Of a stretch of 64,000 nucleotides of DNA, positions 21,624 to 36,600 are shown one piece after another; within the stretch, counting starts at the first letter, position 1, and each line of letters opens with the position of its first letter. Below the pieces are notes generated by a model. That model ran no database searches, was not told the origin of the DNA, and saw only the letters and a program-made list of their open reading frames with translations. Source of the DNA: Pomphorhynchus laevis (lineage: Eukaryota; Acanthocephala; Palaeacanthocephala; Echinorhynchida; Pomphorhynchidae). The translations under genes and the position numbers were made by a program. Where the stretch lies: the NCBI GenBank assembly GCA_012934845.2, contig WNNJ02000942.1:1-64000 (forward strand). The letters are read 5' to 3'.

Positions 21624-24600
21624 TTCTGTTTTTATATTTAATCGATACGGAATTACAGTTCCATTGGCCGTGTTCCTTATATTTTTCTTCAACATTTCTG
21701 TTATGCTAAGAGCCACATTTACTGATCCAGGAATTATTCCGAGAATTACAAAAGCAGAGCTGAACTATTTAATGAATATGTACGGTATGTACCAAAGCAC
21801 AAATTTAAGCTTTTTAAAGTGAGAATTCTATCAGCTATAATCATAATTAATTTAATTTAAAGAATTCATTTATCAACTTTTTGAGACATAATATTTAATT
21901 AATATTGAATATTATAAATATGATTTAATATTTACATTATATTAACATTATTAAGTTGTATTCAATTCATTTTAAATGCTTATTAATAAAAATACTTATA
22001 AAGTTGGTTTTACATAAAATATGATTATCTAAAGAGCTATTTCAAAATTATCTTTAATCGTACATCTCTGACAAATCGTTTCTGAAAACTGACTGGATAG
22101 AAATAGAATATTGTCTCAATATTAAATGATAGTCTTATCACGCAATTCAATTTATTACACAATATACATTAGTATACCCCAGTAATAGCCATCTTTTTAC
22201 ATAGTGGCACACACATAACAAAAAATGAATATTTTTTACCTTTATTTAAGTTTATTATATTTACTTGGTAAATATAATAAACTATATATCGCAATTTCTT
22301 CGCGATACATTAATTTGCTGTGACACAGTGGCTGATAACCACTAATATACATTGACGACAATATCTACCTCAATATTAAATTAAATCATTATAAAATCTG
22401 ATTTATTCGTTCGTAAGTTTAAATATATGCAAAATATATAATATATAACATTTATATGTATATGTAACATTTAAATGTAAACATTTATATTTATATGTAA
22501 TACATTATATGTATTTTTTAAGAAATAACAATTTACAAGTAATTAAAATAACAAGATGTTTAAATAATAAATTTTTCTTCAATTTTGTCAAGCAAACAAT
22601 AACTTGCCAAGACCTTTTTCTTAAAAAAATGATGCAATTGAATAACTTCAGCGGATTATTGTTAGCAATTAAGAAATTTCAATATAGCATTTAGCTATAG
22701 CCGAGATAGTTCGCTATAGCTACACTCTCTCCATTAGTGGAGAAAGTCAATTAATTTTTTTACTTGACTATTTCCACTAATTAATAAGTGTTGCATAATT
22801 GTAGTGTTGCATGATTTTTTGATTCCTTATTTATTACAGAATTTTTGAATTCAATATAAATTTTTAAAAGTTATAATAAAATAATCAATTACAATTTTGT
22901 AATGTAGTCGAATTATACATTTAATAGAAAATGAAATTTTCGACATATGAGCGGCGAGTTAATGTATACTAACGTTTAGAGGTTGATACTGAAGATGGTA
23001 TGAACCGAGTGGGCAGCCATATTAGCATTAAAAATCAAATCACAAAGTTGAAATTTTGCAGAACGTGTAAATTCTTTAAACCTCTAAGATCAAATCATTG
23101 CGGCATATGCAATAACTGTGTGGGTAAGTGTTTAGATTATTTATCTTTGGATAATAGTTCTATAAGTTACTCTAAATTTAATAAATTTATAAACAAATTA
23201 ATAATGATTTGAGAATTATAAATATACAATTTAAACTATTGTCGAATTGATGTTGCCGATGTTGTCGTTTCGGTTGCCTGTGTGACATTGTGAATAAAGG
23301 CATTTCCGACACTTTGCTTAATTGACTGAGGCTTACGCTCTTAAACAGATCAAATTGCTGTACGGATCATCCTTAAACACTAAGTAGAGGTTGCTGCTAA
23401 AACGTCGCTGTACTCGTTGGATCCTTAACGGATACGGCGTGTATAATAATGGTGCACGAATGTGCTGAGTAGACAACGGTCCAGGATCTCTTTCGAAATA
23501 CGGCATTTATATAAAATAGTGTTACTGTATAAACTGGACTTAGATTCACGACTGTTAGTTACCATATCAGTTCTAAGCGATGACTTTAACATCGAAATGA
23601 TAAGTACCCGGCAGCAATCATCAGCAGAATGAAGTACAAGTGATCGTTTCGGTTGCCTGTGATCATTTCGTCTAGAAATGACATGGTGACTGAAAGTCAT
23701 GAATCGAAGTCCAGTCTATCAAGCAACATTATTTTATCTAAATGCCGAATTTCGTAAAAAAAATCCTGGACCGTTGTTTACTCAGCACATCCGTGCACCA
23801 CCTTTATACAGTATTCTTGATTTCAATACCGTTTTTCTCATTAATTAAATCAAATTTTTATTTTGAAAACTTAAATAATCGAATTCTAAACTATTTTATT
23901 AATTTTAATTAATTAAATAGTTTAAATTAATTAACTATTTACTAACCTTTAAATATATGCTAACATTTTATTTCTGAATTCATTAAGGACATTATTATCC
24001 GATATTCGCAAGTTAAGTGATTAAAATATGTTTTTCATCTTCCTCTATAGTTTATCTTGTGTTGTACTAGGTGATATAAATGTTCGCCTATACCATCCTT
24101 GTGATTCCAATACCATAAAGACGATTTCAACATTTAACGATCGTAATTTTCAAATCATGTCTCCTTATTATTCTTCTGCTACCCATATTCTTGGCGGTAC
24201 CCTCGATATTGTTGCCCTACCTTCGCGTATTGCCTTGTCTTCTTCATTGTGCATATATGACCTGCTCTATCCGACCACTTCATTGTTACATGTTGTCTTC
24301 CTTCGCTAAAAATCAATGTCCCTGCAAAAATTATCTCGTGTCGTTCTTGTAAATTCTACGATCTTTAATATAAATTAATCATAGTAGATTCATCGTTCTT
24401 CTATCTACCAATCCCTCAATTACATGTGTACCCTCTTTAACAATGTATTTGGCTCTATCTTCGATAAAACTTTCCCCTTAAAACTTTTGCTCAATCACGT
24501 CCTTATCATGGAGCATGGTTCGAATTTGAATGTGTGACTTCAAAATTCCTACTGTGCCATTCTTTCAGAACGGATCATCGTTATTTCAGACTATCTTCAG

Positions 24601-27600
24601 CACTTGACTCCTCAATTTATCAAAACTAGTTCTTTGCTTTTGGTCGTTCTCATATCAACTTCTGCGTTCTAAGGCACAGTTTTTGGCGAGATAAGCTAGC
24701 TTCCACTACTGACTCTCGAACTAAGTGGAAAACTCTCAATTTTCTACTTTCTCGTTTATCTGTCATCTCCACATTTGATCCTTCTCAATTCTTCGCTTAC
24801 CTAATTTCAAAAAGAATTTTTCTTATCGATTAAATCATCATTTTTCCACAAACTTCTTCTATCCCGTCTATTTGTATCCCTGAGAAATTTTACCTACTTA
24901 CTGTCTCTGAATATGATGTATCTTGCCTTCTTATATTGTCAACCTGTAAGTCATCTCATTATGATCCAATCCCTATTCAAATTATCATATTGTTGTCCAC
25001 TAACATTTCATATTTCCTCACAGGCCTCTTTATCTTGTTCATCCTGAATGGTATACTTCTTGTTCTTTGGAAAGCGGCCGTTGTTTGGTCCCTACTTATA
25101 AATGCCTCTCTTGACCTCTCTCTCTTTCTTCGTATTATCGCAGAATATCAATTCTACCAATCTTATCGAAAAATCTCTAACACCTTGTCTTAAATCAGAT
25201 CAACAAGTATATCTCTTCATCACATCCCTACCTTTATTTTCAATCTGCTTGCCACTCCCATCATTCCGCCGAACTAGCATGTCATAAAATATTTTCTGAT
25301 ATGCTCTTCGCTCGTGACAAAGGACTTTGTAGTAATATCACTCGATCTTTCATATGAATTCAAAATTGTCGATCATAAAATCCTTTCGTGTTTATTGCAT
25401 CCTATGAATAGCCATACATGGGATTTTGATGCCATGCTTCATTCAATTGTAAACTATGGACTCCGGGCGATTTGGCTGGATTTGAAAGCCGCGATTTTTC
25501 AGCAGTTAGACAAGTGTGGTTGAAACTTCAATAAGAGAATGTGATTTTTACTAAATGTTCATCTTCTGTAGTGGCTTTTCTATCGCAAATGCACCCTCTA
25601 TTTACCCAAATCCGCGAAACTCTAGATTTGCCAGTAACTGACGAATTTAAACGTTACTCAGCCCAATTTTTGAAAAACAAATCAGGTGTGAGTTCTGAGT
25701 TTTCATTTTCATCAGCAATGACGAATGTTGCGTGGCAATGTCTGAGAGCCTCAAAACCGCCGTTAATTTGGACAGTTTATGTTCATGGATACCACAATAT
25801 GCTGTGTGATGTGACTATTCCTTTTCATGAGCGGAACTATTTGTGTATCTGTAAGTTCTGTCAACAAAAATATGAGGCGTTTATTCATATTTTTGATCGC
25901 GCAGTGCTAAAGTTGTGACCACTAGCTAAATTTGTGAATATGCGAATCATTCGCTTACATGCTTTAAAAACTGACCTCCGGATTCGATGCTGATATCGTC
26001 ATGTATTCAAATGTTAGATGAAATCAGATAAATAGCTGTTTTAATCTATTAACTGTAATCTTGTGATGCTTTATGCTCACGGAGATTTTGTGTTATGCAT
26101 TTTTTCAAATATTTGCCAAGAGCTGCAAAGCTAAATGGCTTAATACACTCGCCTCATAAATAGCCATAAATGGCCATGAATTAATAAATAGTCACCTGTA
26201 AATAGCAAATAAAATACGATTGAAAACTGGTATTTTAAATCTTTTCAAATAATAAGTTTGATTCTAGAAAAATTTGATCACCACTGTCCGTGGATTGGTA
26301 ATTGCATTGGAAGACGCAATCACAGATATTACTTGCAATTCCTAGTGTCTCTCGGGCTTCTTGGAAGTACAATATTCGCTGCCAATATAACTCATATACG
26401 TCTTAGGCGAAGTTAGTGCTCAATCCGTTATGTTTTTAATGACACGGTGTTTGACACACATTCAAACTTACACTTAATAAATTATTATATTTTGTAATTA
26501 GATAGTTTTACTGGGACAAAGAATAAAATATTTTCTTCTTTGTTCCAATAAAACTATCTAATCGAAAACGGAAGAAGATTATGGGTTTAGTGTGTACTAT
26601 TAGATTTTGTAATATTTTCATTAAGTTAAATTAAGTAATTTTATTAATTTTATTATTTTAGTTCATAAGTAATTTTCATCATTTGTATTTATTTTCAATA
26701 AATTCATTAAGTTAAAAATCATTTTTAAAAATTTTAAAACAATTATAGTTTTCATAGCAAATTAAAAATACTTGAAACGTTCAGGCTTATAATAAATAAT
26801 ATCCTATAGAATATATTTAAAAAATTGTATGGAATAGTCTGAAATTATGGAGAATAAAATACACATAGAAATGTTGTTTAAAGCTAAACAAATTTTGAAT
26901 TCTCAAAACAGTTACAGAAATGCACAATAAAGTACATATATGCTTTAGTACTTCCAAAATAAAACGTTTGTACTAGATTTAACATTTAATTATTTGTTTT
27001 ATTATTTAAACAATAAAGCTTTGCAAATCACGGGGATCAAGGAATTTTTTTTTGTAATTTTTAAAATGCTTTTGCGCTTTTCGTAATCATTAGAATTCGT
27101 AATCATTACGAATCAAAAGATATCGATATTAAAATTAATATTAGATATTAATTACTAATATTATAAAGATATTATAATCAGATATTGTAATATAAAAGAT
27201 TCGTAATCAGATATTTTTTATAATTGATTACAAATATAATTAAACAATTTATAATTGATTTATAATTGATTATAAACAAATAAAAAATGAAAATCAATTT
27301 TAAATGGCAGATCTAATATAATCGAAAATTTCTGTCATTTGTATTATTAATAATGACGAGCAGCTGCCTTTGCGATTACGTTTATTTTACTATTTATTTA
27401 GTTTTATTTTCTGCAAATCAAACCTGAAAAGCATTTGACCACTAAGTTTAATAAGGCCATTCATAAGGCCAAATGTTGGCAATTTTGTTGTCAACATTAA
27501 AAAACAACAAAGCACCTATATAAAAGGACATTTTAAGTTTATTACGGTATCAAACATTTTGTTGCTTAAAATATTGTTTCGCATTTTCTTGTCGTAATTG

Positions 27601-30600
27601 ACAAGAAAATAATTTATAATGATTAATAATTAATTTTTAATCATAATTTTCTTGTATATTACTTTTAATTTCGAAGTAGTTAAAATTATTATTTATGTTT
27701 ATAAAGTTAGTCACGAATATTATATCGAAGCATATCAATTCTTAGTCAAGTGTACAAACTCTATTCATTGATTATAACTCGTCGGCTCAAGCAATATGTT
27801 GAACATGTTTTACCCATAGAACAGCATGAATTTCGTGCAAATTTTTCGACAACGTCTGCCATACGAATACTCAGAGAAGCAGTTATAAACGCAAGAGAGC
27901 AAGGAAAACCTGTGTACTCGATATTCGTCGATTTTGAGAACGGATTCGACTCAATAGATAGACATATTCTTCTAAGAAGGATCGATAGGTTTCTAAATTT
28001 GCGAGGTGCAATAAAACATGTACTCAATGAAATGTTATCACCGCATGATATTTATATTTTTGACAGAGTTCGACAGTTAGACGGTATAAGTCAAAATCGA
28101 GGTGTATTACAAGGCGATCCCATTAGTCTACTATTGTTTAGTATTTTTATCTCTGATTTGCCACAAGCAATCTTTGTTAAGGGAACTCGCTGTTTACTCT
28201 ATGCCGATGACTTAGTTGTATTTTCCACTAATTTAAAGGAGTTACAAACATGCATGTACTATTTACGTACATACTGTTACGATAATCTGATTAGAGTCAA
28301 TTGTAAGAAAACTAAAATCATGAAGTTTCGCAAAGGGGGACGATTATGTCAAAATGATCAGTTGATGCATGGAAGTGAATCAATCGAATTTGTCACAATT
28401 TTGTTATTTGGACATAACGCTAACATCACGTTGGACGTTTAGCGACTATATTAAGAACGTGCTTGGAAAGTATTTAGTAGAATTCATTCGGTGCGTCTTC
28501 TGGGCTTATTAACTTTTGAAACGGGCTAAACTTTACTTCGATATTCTATTCTCACCCATAATGATTTACGGTATATAATTGTTTTGGATAGGCATGACAG
28601 TTAACAATTTTCGTCAGTTTGACCGCAGTTGTTGGGTGTTTTTAAAGAGGTATTTCGGACTCTTGATAAAAGTTTCCTTTACTATTTTAGCTTTCCTGAC
28701 CAAACTAAGCCCACTATCTAAATTATTAATGCAACGGTTTTATTTGCCATCTACCACTGCATGGGTTGAGTACATGTCTAGATGGACAGTGAAGCAAAGC
28801 TTAATTAATAAGGAGTACCAGCACACACCAGCAATTCTTTATCCTTGCATTTGGCTGAACGGGGGCAGTAAACAGAAAAGAGCTGTAATTATGCGGGCAT
28901 ATATGGATGGGCTACATCATCATTGTTGTAAAAATAGACTGCCGTGCCACAATCGCGACTCCACATGCATTTGCCGCTTCTGTATTTCTTTGTGTAGGGA
29001 TATCAATCATTACAAGAAATGCATTCACCTCAGAGCGTTAACTCTATTTCAGCTGGAAAAACTATGATTTGATTTGAATTTCTGCTTGATCTAAATATTT
29101 ATCCTCACTGCTAGTGGCAAAAGGGGTTTTATAATACATTCTCTCAGATTAAACTTAATTATTATGTTAAATGTAATTAATTCGATATTAAAATTTTATA
29201 TCAACAAACATTTTATTGCTTAAAATGTTGTTTAGCATTTTCTTGTCGTAATTGTCAAGAAAATAATTAATTATAATGATTAATAATTATATTAAATTTA
29301 ATAAAATTGATATTAACATTTTATATCATATTACAATGTTATACTAAATTAATTATTATAATTATTAATTTTAATTAATTAATTTAATTTATTGATTTTA
29401 ATTAATTAATTTTAATTAATTGTAATAATAAGTAGTAGATTAGATTTAATTTTATAAAAAAGTATAAGTTCAAATTTTTTAACTCTAATTAAATGTAATA
29501 AATTGACTGTAATTAATAATTAGCAATTAACTGTAATTATTAATTAATAAAAAGTAGTAGATTAGATCACGAAGTCGATTTCACTTTCATGAACGGATGT
29601 ATATCTTATATTTCATTAATTTCTATTTATAATGGATCTTAATTAACATTAATGATCTATTTATATAATCTATTATATGAATTCTTAATAAATTTATTGA
29701 TTATAACATTTATTAATAACATTCATTTAACACGTATGATGCTACAAATTGATAATCATTTGATCCAGTGGCAAAGGCTGTTGCCAGAACACTGCTACAA
29801 TTAGATTGCTTTTAAATCACTCAATAGCTGTTTGAAAGTCTCTCAATATATAATTTACCAGCTTATAATTTGCCAGCCTTTAAATTAACAGCTTATAATT
29901 TATTAGCAATGGCTAAATTGTTTGACGATATAGTAAAACAGTTTTGACTTTATCTATTAAAAGGTAAAGCAAACCAATTAATCATTTTATCAATAAAAAA
30001 ATTACATTTAAATGAAATTATTCTAGTAAGATGAGCAAAATTTGAAGGAACTGATATTTTTGACGTAATGTCATGATCATTATAAGGTCATCATGGCATC
30101 ATATTGTTCTTATATACAGAGTAAGGGTATCATAGCCTTATAATGGGCTTATATGCCAGTAAGGGCATCATAATGTTAAACTAGTGTGATATTTTGTGTC
30201 GATATTTGACGGTGAGTCGTCAACTTTAGTGGTATTTATGCCTTATTGCAAATGTGATGAAGATTATGCAAAGTAATCCACCACATTTGTAAACATTATC
30301 TTATATTTAATTATATATTTATTATGTCGTATAATAATTTTGAACACTAGCGATTTTTGTTTACGTAGAGTCAACAATAGTTCCCACAAAGAACTCTGAA
30401 CATTAAGAAGATTAAAATATGTTATTATTTCTTCGTTATTTATTACTCACTTTAACTATAAATATGCCACTATATACATTTTTAGTGGCATATTTTATAT
30501 GCCACTATAATATATCGATATATCAATATATATGTGTTTTTATAATAAATGAAAAATAATAAATGTTTTATTTTATATTGAACATTTATATAAACGTTTT

Positions 30601-33600
30601 GTTTCATAATTTCTGAATTCTAAAAAAATAAAGATACGATCAGTAGCAATTGAGGAAGAATATCAGAGATCAATATTATAAAAATGCAATTCTATACATT
30701 GAAATGGGCTAGTATCACAATTATTTTATGTAAAAATGTTATATTTTAAAGTGTATTTTTCAATGTTGGTAATAATTGGTGATATTAATTAATAAATTAC
30801 TAATTTATTAATAAAAAATAAAAGTAAATAAATTTATTAATTTATTTACTAATTAATACCAGTTATATTTATTTAATTTTTAAAACTGCCTTTCAGCTGT
30901 TGTTAATATGTGCTGTCCAGAGAATCCATTTGAATCTGTAAAGATATAATTTTATTTTAATTATATAGTTAATCAACTACAAATTTCCTATTTTAGAAGA
31001 GACCGGAGACAGCCTTACTCGGATTGCTTTACAAATGCCTTTGGTGTATCCTCTTTTATGATTTATACCATTCACATATTAAGCAGACATTTTCCTATAA
31101 TTCATAAATTAAATATTAAACAAACTTTTTTATTAATTGTAATCATCACATTAATTCAAAGGTTTAAACTCAATTTAAAATTATTTATATAATGCATCAA
31201 GATTAATTTCCTAATTGATGCAACAATTATATTTAATTAATGACGTTTGGATAATAACATAATATCTTTAATAAATTTTGGATTTACAAGTGAAAATTTA
31301 ATAATTTTAGAATTCAATTTTTTAAGTTTTCAAATAAAAATTTGATTTTATCAATATGTAAGAGGGTATTGAAATCAAGAATAGTAAATTTAACAATGGA
31401 GTATAAGTTATCAAAATGTAGATCGCAATTTATAATTTTTCTTAAATCGAAAGATAATATAAAAATTGTGTTTAAACATATTTATTTAATCTGTAAATCA
31501 ATTCAGCTAACTGAGTCTACGTATTTAATATAATAATAAGATTAAAAATAGTAAGCATGCTAAATCAATAAATCAAAATTTAATAATTAAATAATCAATA
31601 ATTATAAATAATTGTTATAAGATGTTATAACTTATATTAAGTTGAAATAAAAATAGAAACTTTTACTAAAAGTCAATTCTTATGAATTGACTAATAAATA
31701 CCAGACGTTGTATCAGAATAAAGATTTGAGGTCATCAGGAGGAAATGCTATGCTATCAGGTTTCGGCCCCTATACCTCGGCCCAACACAAAAGAGGGGGC
31801 TAAACAAGTGCTGCTAATAACGTATTTCCTCTGATTTAATTTGATTATTTATCTTATTATAATAAAAAGTATATTACTTATTATCCATCCAAATAATTTT
31901 CCGCTAATGATTTTAAATTTATTTTAAATATTATTGTGTTGATTTACACAAGGCAGTATTCTATATATCTTTATCATACCAAGAAATATAACCGAATTAT
32001 TCTCGCAATATTCGCAGTCGCTACGTATGCCCAGTCATTCTATGTGTGACGAAATCTTTAACAACGGCAGGCGCGTTTCGCTCTTATGGAGCTCATCAGC
32101 ATCGTGACTACAATAATCATCCATAGGCACCTTCACACACGCTTAAACCGTGTTTAAAGCTCAAAAACAGAAATATCCTTAATCTGAATCATCAGAGGGA
32201 ATTTAGCATAAGCTCTATGCATGGCAGTGCGTATTGCAGTTTAACCATGCATCAGGCACTAAATTCCTTTTTATAGAAATGTTGTTTAACAGGAACACTT
32301 TAAAGTGTACAAATATATAAAATATAATTTGTTGTTACACCTGCCCTGGGACAGCAAATGGTGTATTCGTAAATATATCACTATGCTTTCCTCATGAAGA
32401 GGCATAAACACCAGGCAGCATACTATATATCCTCATCAGATCAAGAAATAGAACAGAATTATTCTCGTAATATTCAAAGTCGCAACGTATGCCCAGTCAT
32501 CTTATGTGTGAAGGCAAACTTCAACAACGGTATACGCGTTTCGCTCTAACGGAGCTCATCAGTACCGTGACTTTAATAATCATCCATAGGCACCTTTACA
32601 CACGCTTAAACAATGTTTAAAGCTCGAAAAACAGAACTACCCTTAATCTGAATCATCAGAGGGAATTTAACATAAATTATGTGCATGACAGTGCGTATTG
32701 CCGTTTAACCATGCATCAGGCACTAAATTCCTTTATATAAAACTTTAAAAATAATCAAATTGACTTAACAACAATTAACAATGCAGATTTATTGGTGTTT
32801 CGGCCGAAGCCTTTTTCAATTGTAAGAATTTATAATAACCTAACAAAACTCACACAGGCAACCGAAACGTCATTCTACAGATGAGTGTTGACGGGTACTC
32901 ATTGGTCGTCTAGAAATGACATGGTGATTAAAAGTCGTGAATCAAAGTTCAGTCTAACAATCAACACATTTTTGTATAAATGCCGTATTTCGAAAGAAAT
33001 CCTGGACCGTTGTCTACTCAGCGCATCCGTGCATTACTATTATACATACCGTATCCATTAATGATCTAACGAGTGCAGAGACAATTCAGCAACAACCTCT
33101 GCCTAGTGTTTAAGGATGGTCCGCACAGCAATTCGATCTGGTAAAGAGCGTAAGCCACAGACAATTAAGCAAAGTGTCGGAAACGCCTTTATTTACAATG
33201 TCACACAGGCAACCGAAACGACCAGTGTGTACCTTAATCTACTGATGAGTGTTGATGGGTACTCATTGGTCGTCTAGAAGTGACATGGTGACTGAAAGTC
33301 GTGAATCAAAGTCCAGTCTAATAATCAACACCATTTTGTATATATAATTTGTTTTAAACTCTGCTCCGGGAGCTAATAAGCTTCAGTTTCATAATTGAAG
33401 GTGTTGCCAAAAACCGGAGTTCGATTACAAGTAGAGCAGACTTTCTTATCACTCGTAGATAAGCTGATGATAGCCGGCAGCACTCATCAGTAGGGTGAAC
33501 TACCATCAGTCGTTTCAGCTGCCTTGTGATATATTAAAAAGCCATCTCCGGGAATTTGCTTGCGTGGTAGCATGGGTCTAGTCTCTTTAGCTAACCATGT

Positions 33601-36600
33601 GCTTACCGGATCATCCTAATTTTATTCAACAGGAATTTTAATTTTTAATCCAGCAGTCCTGGTTGAATCAAACCTCTAATTTTTTATTGGTCCTATGAGG
33701 ATCCCAGGCGGCGGTGCTGTTTCCTTTGTAATTTATTATATTGGTCATTTAGTGATCACGTTGATGTCTATTACACTAAAAAGAATTCACTTCATTGCAT
33801 TGACTTCAAAAGCGCAAGCTACGTCATGCAATTAGCATACAGTGAATTCTTTCTGCTTCAATCTATATATAGTATGTTTTTCATGTGTATACATTGTATT
33901 GCTGCAACGATGGAGCTTCTCAAAGCCGCCAAAACGGTTCGCCGTCTTGCAGTGTAGAAGCATGAAATTCTCTTTATATAGAGAAAAGCAGATAGGTGTA
34001 ATAGACAGTCCTCGTTAAATCAAACCTCAAATATATATAGTGGGTATTTCGAGTATATAATTGCCCCTCAAGGTCTATTGTAGACTCTTCCATATATTTG
34101 TAAAAAAGATTTTCTAATTGAGGAAATAAGTATTTTTTTATTATTAAAACGTTTCGACTATTGTCTTCATCAGTTAATGCACATTAACTGATTAAGACAA
34201 TAGTCGAAACGTTTTAATAATAAAAAAAATACTTATTTCCTCAATTTGAAAATCTTATATATAGTGCGAAAAATGGCTTCAAACGATTATATATAATCGT
34301 TTATATATAATTATATATAAACTGTATATATATCAGCTTTCTCCGTTCAAGTAAATTTATAAAAGTATATCACATTCAAAATAGATTGATATTTTTACTT
34401 CACTTTTTCTTAACACAATCTTTTTCTTCCAACAATTATTTTTTATGCTTTGTTTCCTTAACAAGTTCAGTTTTATAGAATCATTTATAAGCTTTCTTGA
34501 AATGTGTGCTCCTTCAAGCTTGTTTACATACCACTTTTATTTGCTTATTCAAAATAAGACCACGAACGAAGATGTAAGTATTAAATTATTCACATACGCT
34601 TAGAAGAAGTTAGTATTCTTATCTACTACTTTTTTATAAGTAATATATAAGTAATAGATATTTTGTTTGACACTTTTATACATTGAAATTCAATATAGTT
34701 GGATGCAGTGCAATTAATAAATTTTTATTCAAAATCATGTAATTTAAGACCTTGCTAAATAGTGTTTAATGATTACGGGATTGTTTGTTAATAAAAGGTT
34801 TATAATAAATAATTTATTAAAAATGTATAAAAGATTAAATTAATTCATTAATTTTTAAATATTAGCAATCAATTAATCACCGCAATATTTGGTTGCTCGC
34901 ATGATATATCTGTAATAATAGGATTGTTATAATATAAAATAATTTTATCAATCAAAATTTTTATCACAAATTAATAATAAGGAGATTTATAATTAAATCA
35001 ATTTGAATTGAGCAATATTGTCGTGGATAGTTAAGATGATGTGTATATCCAACGCCTTTGTTAATGACAAATCTAATTTCTTTCTTTTTCAAGTTTTGCA
35101 AACTCGTAAACTGCCATTTTCATGAAATAGCAAACATAATCGACATTTCATGATACTAATGTAGAACGCTCTTAAAATTTGAGAACAAAAATAACGCAAA
35201 TATTTTTAAATAGTTGATACTGATCCAAAATAATTGTAATTATTTTTGTTGTAAATAATTATTGGAGCTGGATCAAAATTAATTTTTTCTTGTAATTTTC
35301 TGAAGATGCTAACAGAAGTTAGCGAAATATCAAAAAAAACATTTCCTCCTTTCTTTGATCCAGCTCCAATAATTATTTATAACAAAAATAATTACAATAA
35401 ATTTTTAATTAAAAAAATATAATTAATTAAATAATTACGTGGTGATAGCAAAAGTAGTTTACCTACGATTTAAAGTGTAGATAAACGGATTCGTGAAAAT
35501 AAGTAATATAATAAAACTTGATGGTACAGCAGATCCTCCAAATTTGCTTCGATATATGCATAGCAAGTGAAATACAATACTATAAATAAGTGATTTTAAT
35601 TTATCAATGGAAAAAATTACTGAAAGGCAACATATTGAGGATTTAAAAACATTATATTTCTGTGTTTTAGTTTTAGGATTTTTATTCAATTGTGTTTTAG
35701 TTTATCGTGTATTCTTTGGTTGTTACAACTACTGGACCCGACTACTAGAGGATACCCCATTCAACACAAAGTTATTATTAAATAAATCCATTTATAACAA
35801 ATTTATAGTTGAAGGATCACGCACATTCTTCCAGAAATGCATGTGTACTAATGAACCAGTCGCTACACGAATAGAAGTGCCAACTTCTGAAGAGGGCTAT
35901 TGCATAGCCAAAAGCTAGAGAACATTATATTTATTATTGTCTCTATCGATGTATAGCAATAAAATTAAAATATTCACATACTGAAATGTATATTATTAAA
36001 ATCAAATTTTTGAATTCATTATAAAATATTCAGATTAAACATTTGTTTTATCTAGAAAATATATATTAATATAATAATTTATAATTAATATAAATATAAA
36101 TTAAACACTTTCTTAAAGTTAGTGTTAAAAGGAATAAACGGTGAGTTTACTCTTACTATAAGTTTACTTTTCAAGTAAACTTCTTGGCATTTGGATTGAT
36201 TAACCAATATATTAATTTTCCAAGCAAAATTGTTTAATGCATTAGAAACATTTAGATGAAGGGAACATATTCACGACGATCACATTTAGTGAATCCGTTT
36301 GATTCAAAGTCAATACTAAAGAATATTGCTCGCAGTATCTGTACATCAACATACCCAAGGTAACGAATAAAATTTTATGATATTTATTGCAAAATAGTGA
36401 TTTTGAAACGAAAATATTGAACTTGAAAAATTTGAACTTCCCTATTAATTACTGCAGATAGCATTAATAATTTTGTATTTTTATTGATAAGGTAAATGAT
36501 AAAAATAAAGCTTTAAACCTTCTTTAAACTTTTTTAACTGTGTTATTACAAAAATGTGAAATTATTAATTGATTAGAAAAATTAATTGACAGTTGATACT

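Larger units (their letters stand above)
31950..32760 (-). mobile_element. Retrozyme-like dimer, two ~463-bp units
   Basis: GGCAGTATTCTATATATC near 31952 recurs as GGCAGCATACTATATATC near 32415. The two units stay alignable over about 340 bp (AATATAACCGAATTATTCTC, GCCCAGTCATTCTATGTGTG, ATGCATCAGGCACTAAATTC). Each holds a minus-strand hammerhead at the same place. Tandem non-coding units with one hammerhead per unit are the hallmark of retrozymes. The second unit keeps an intact core; the first has decayed. A further fragment of this family lies at 42325-42415. Confidence 0.7.
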
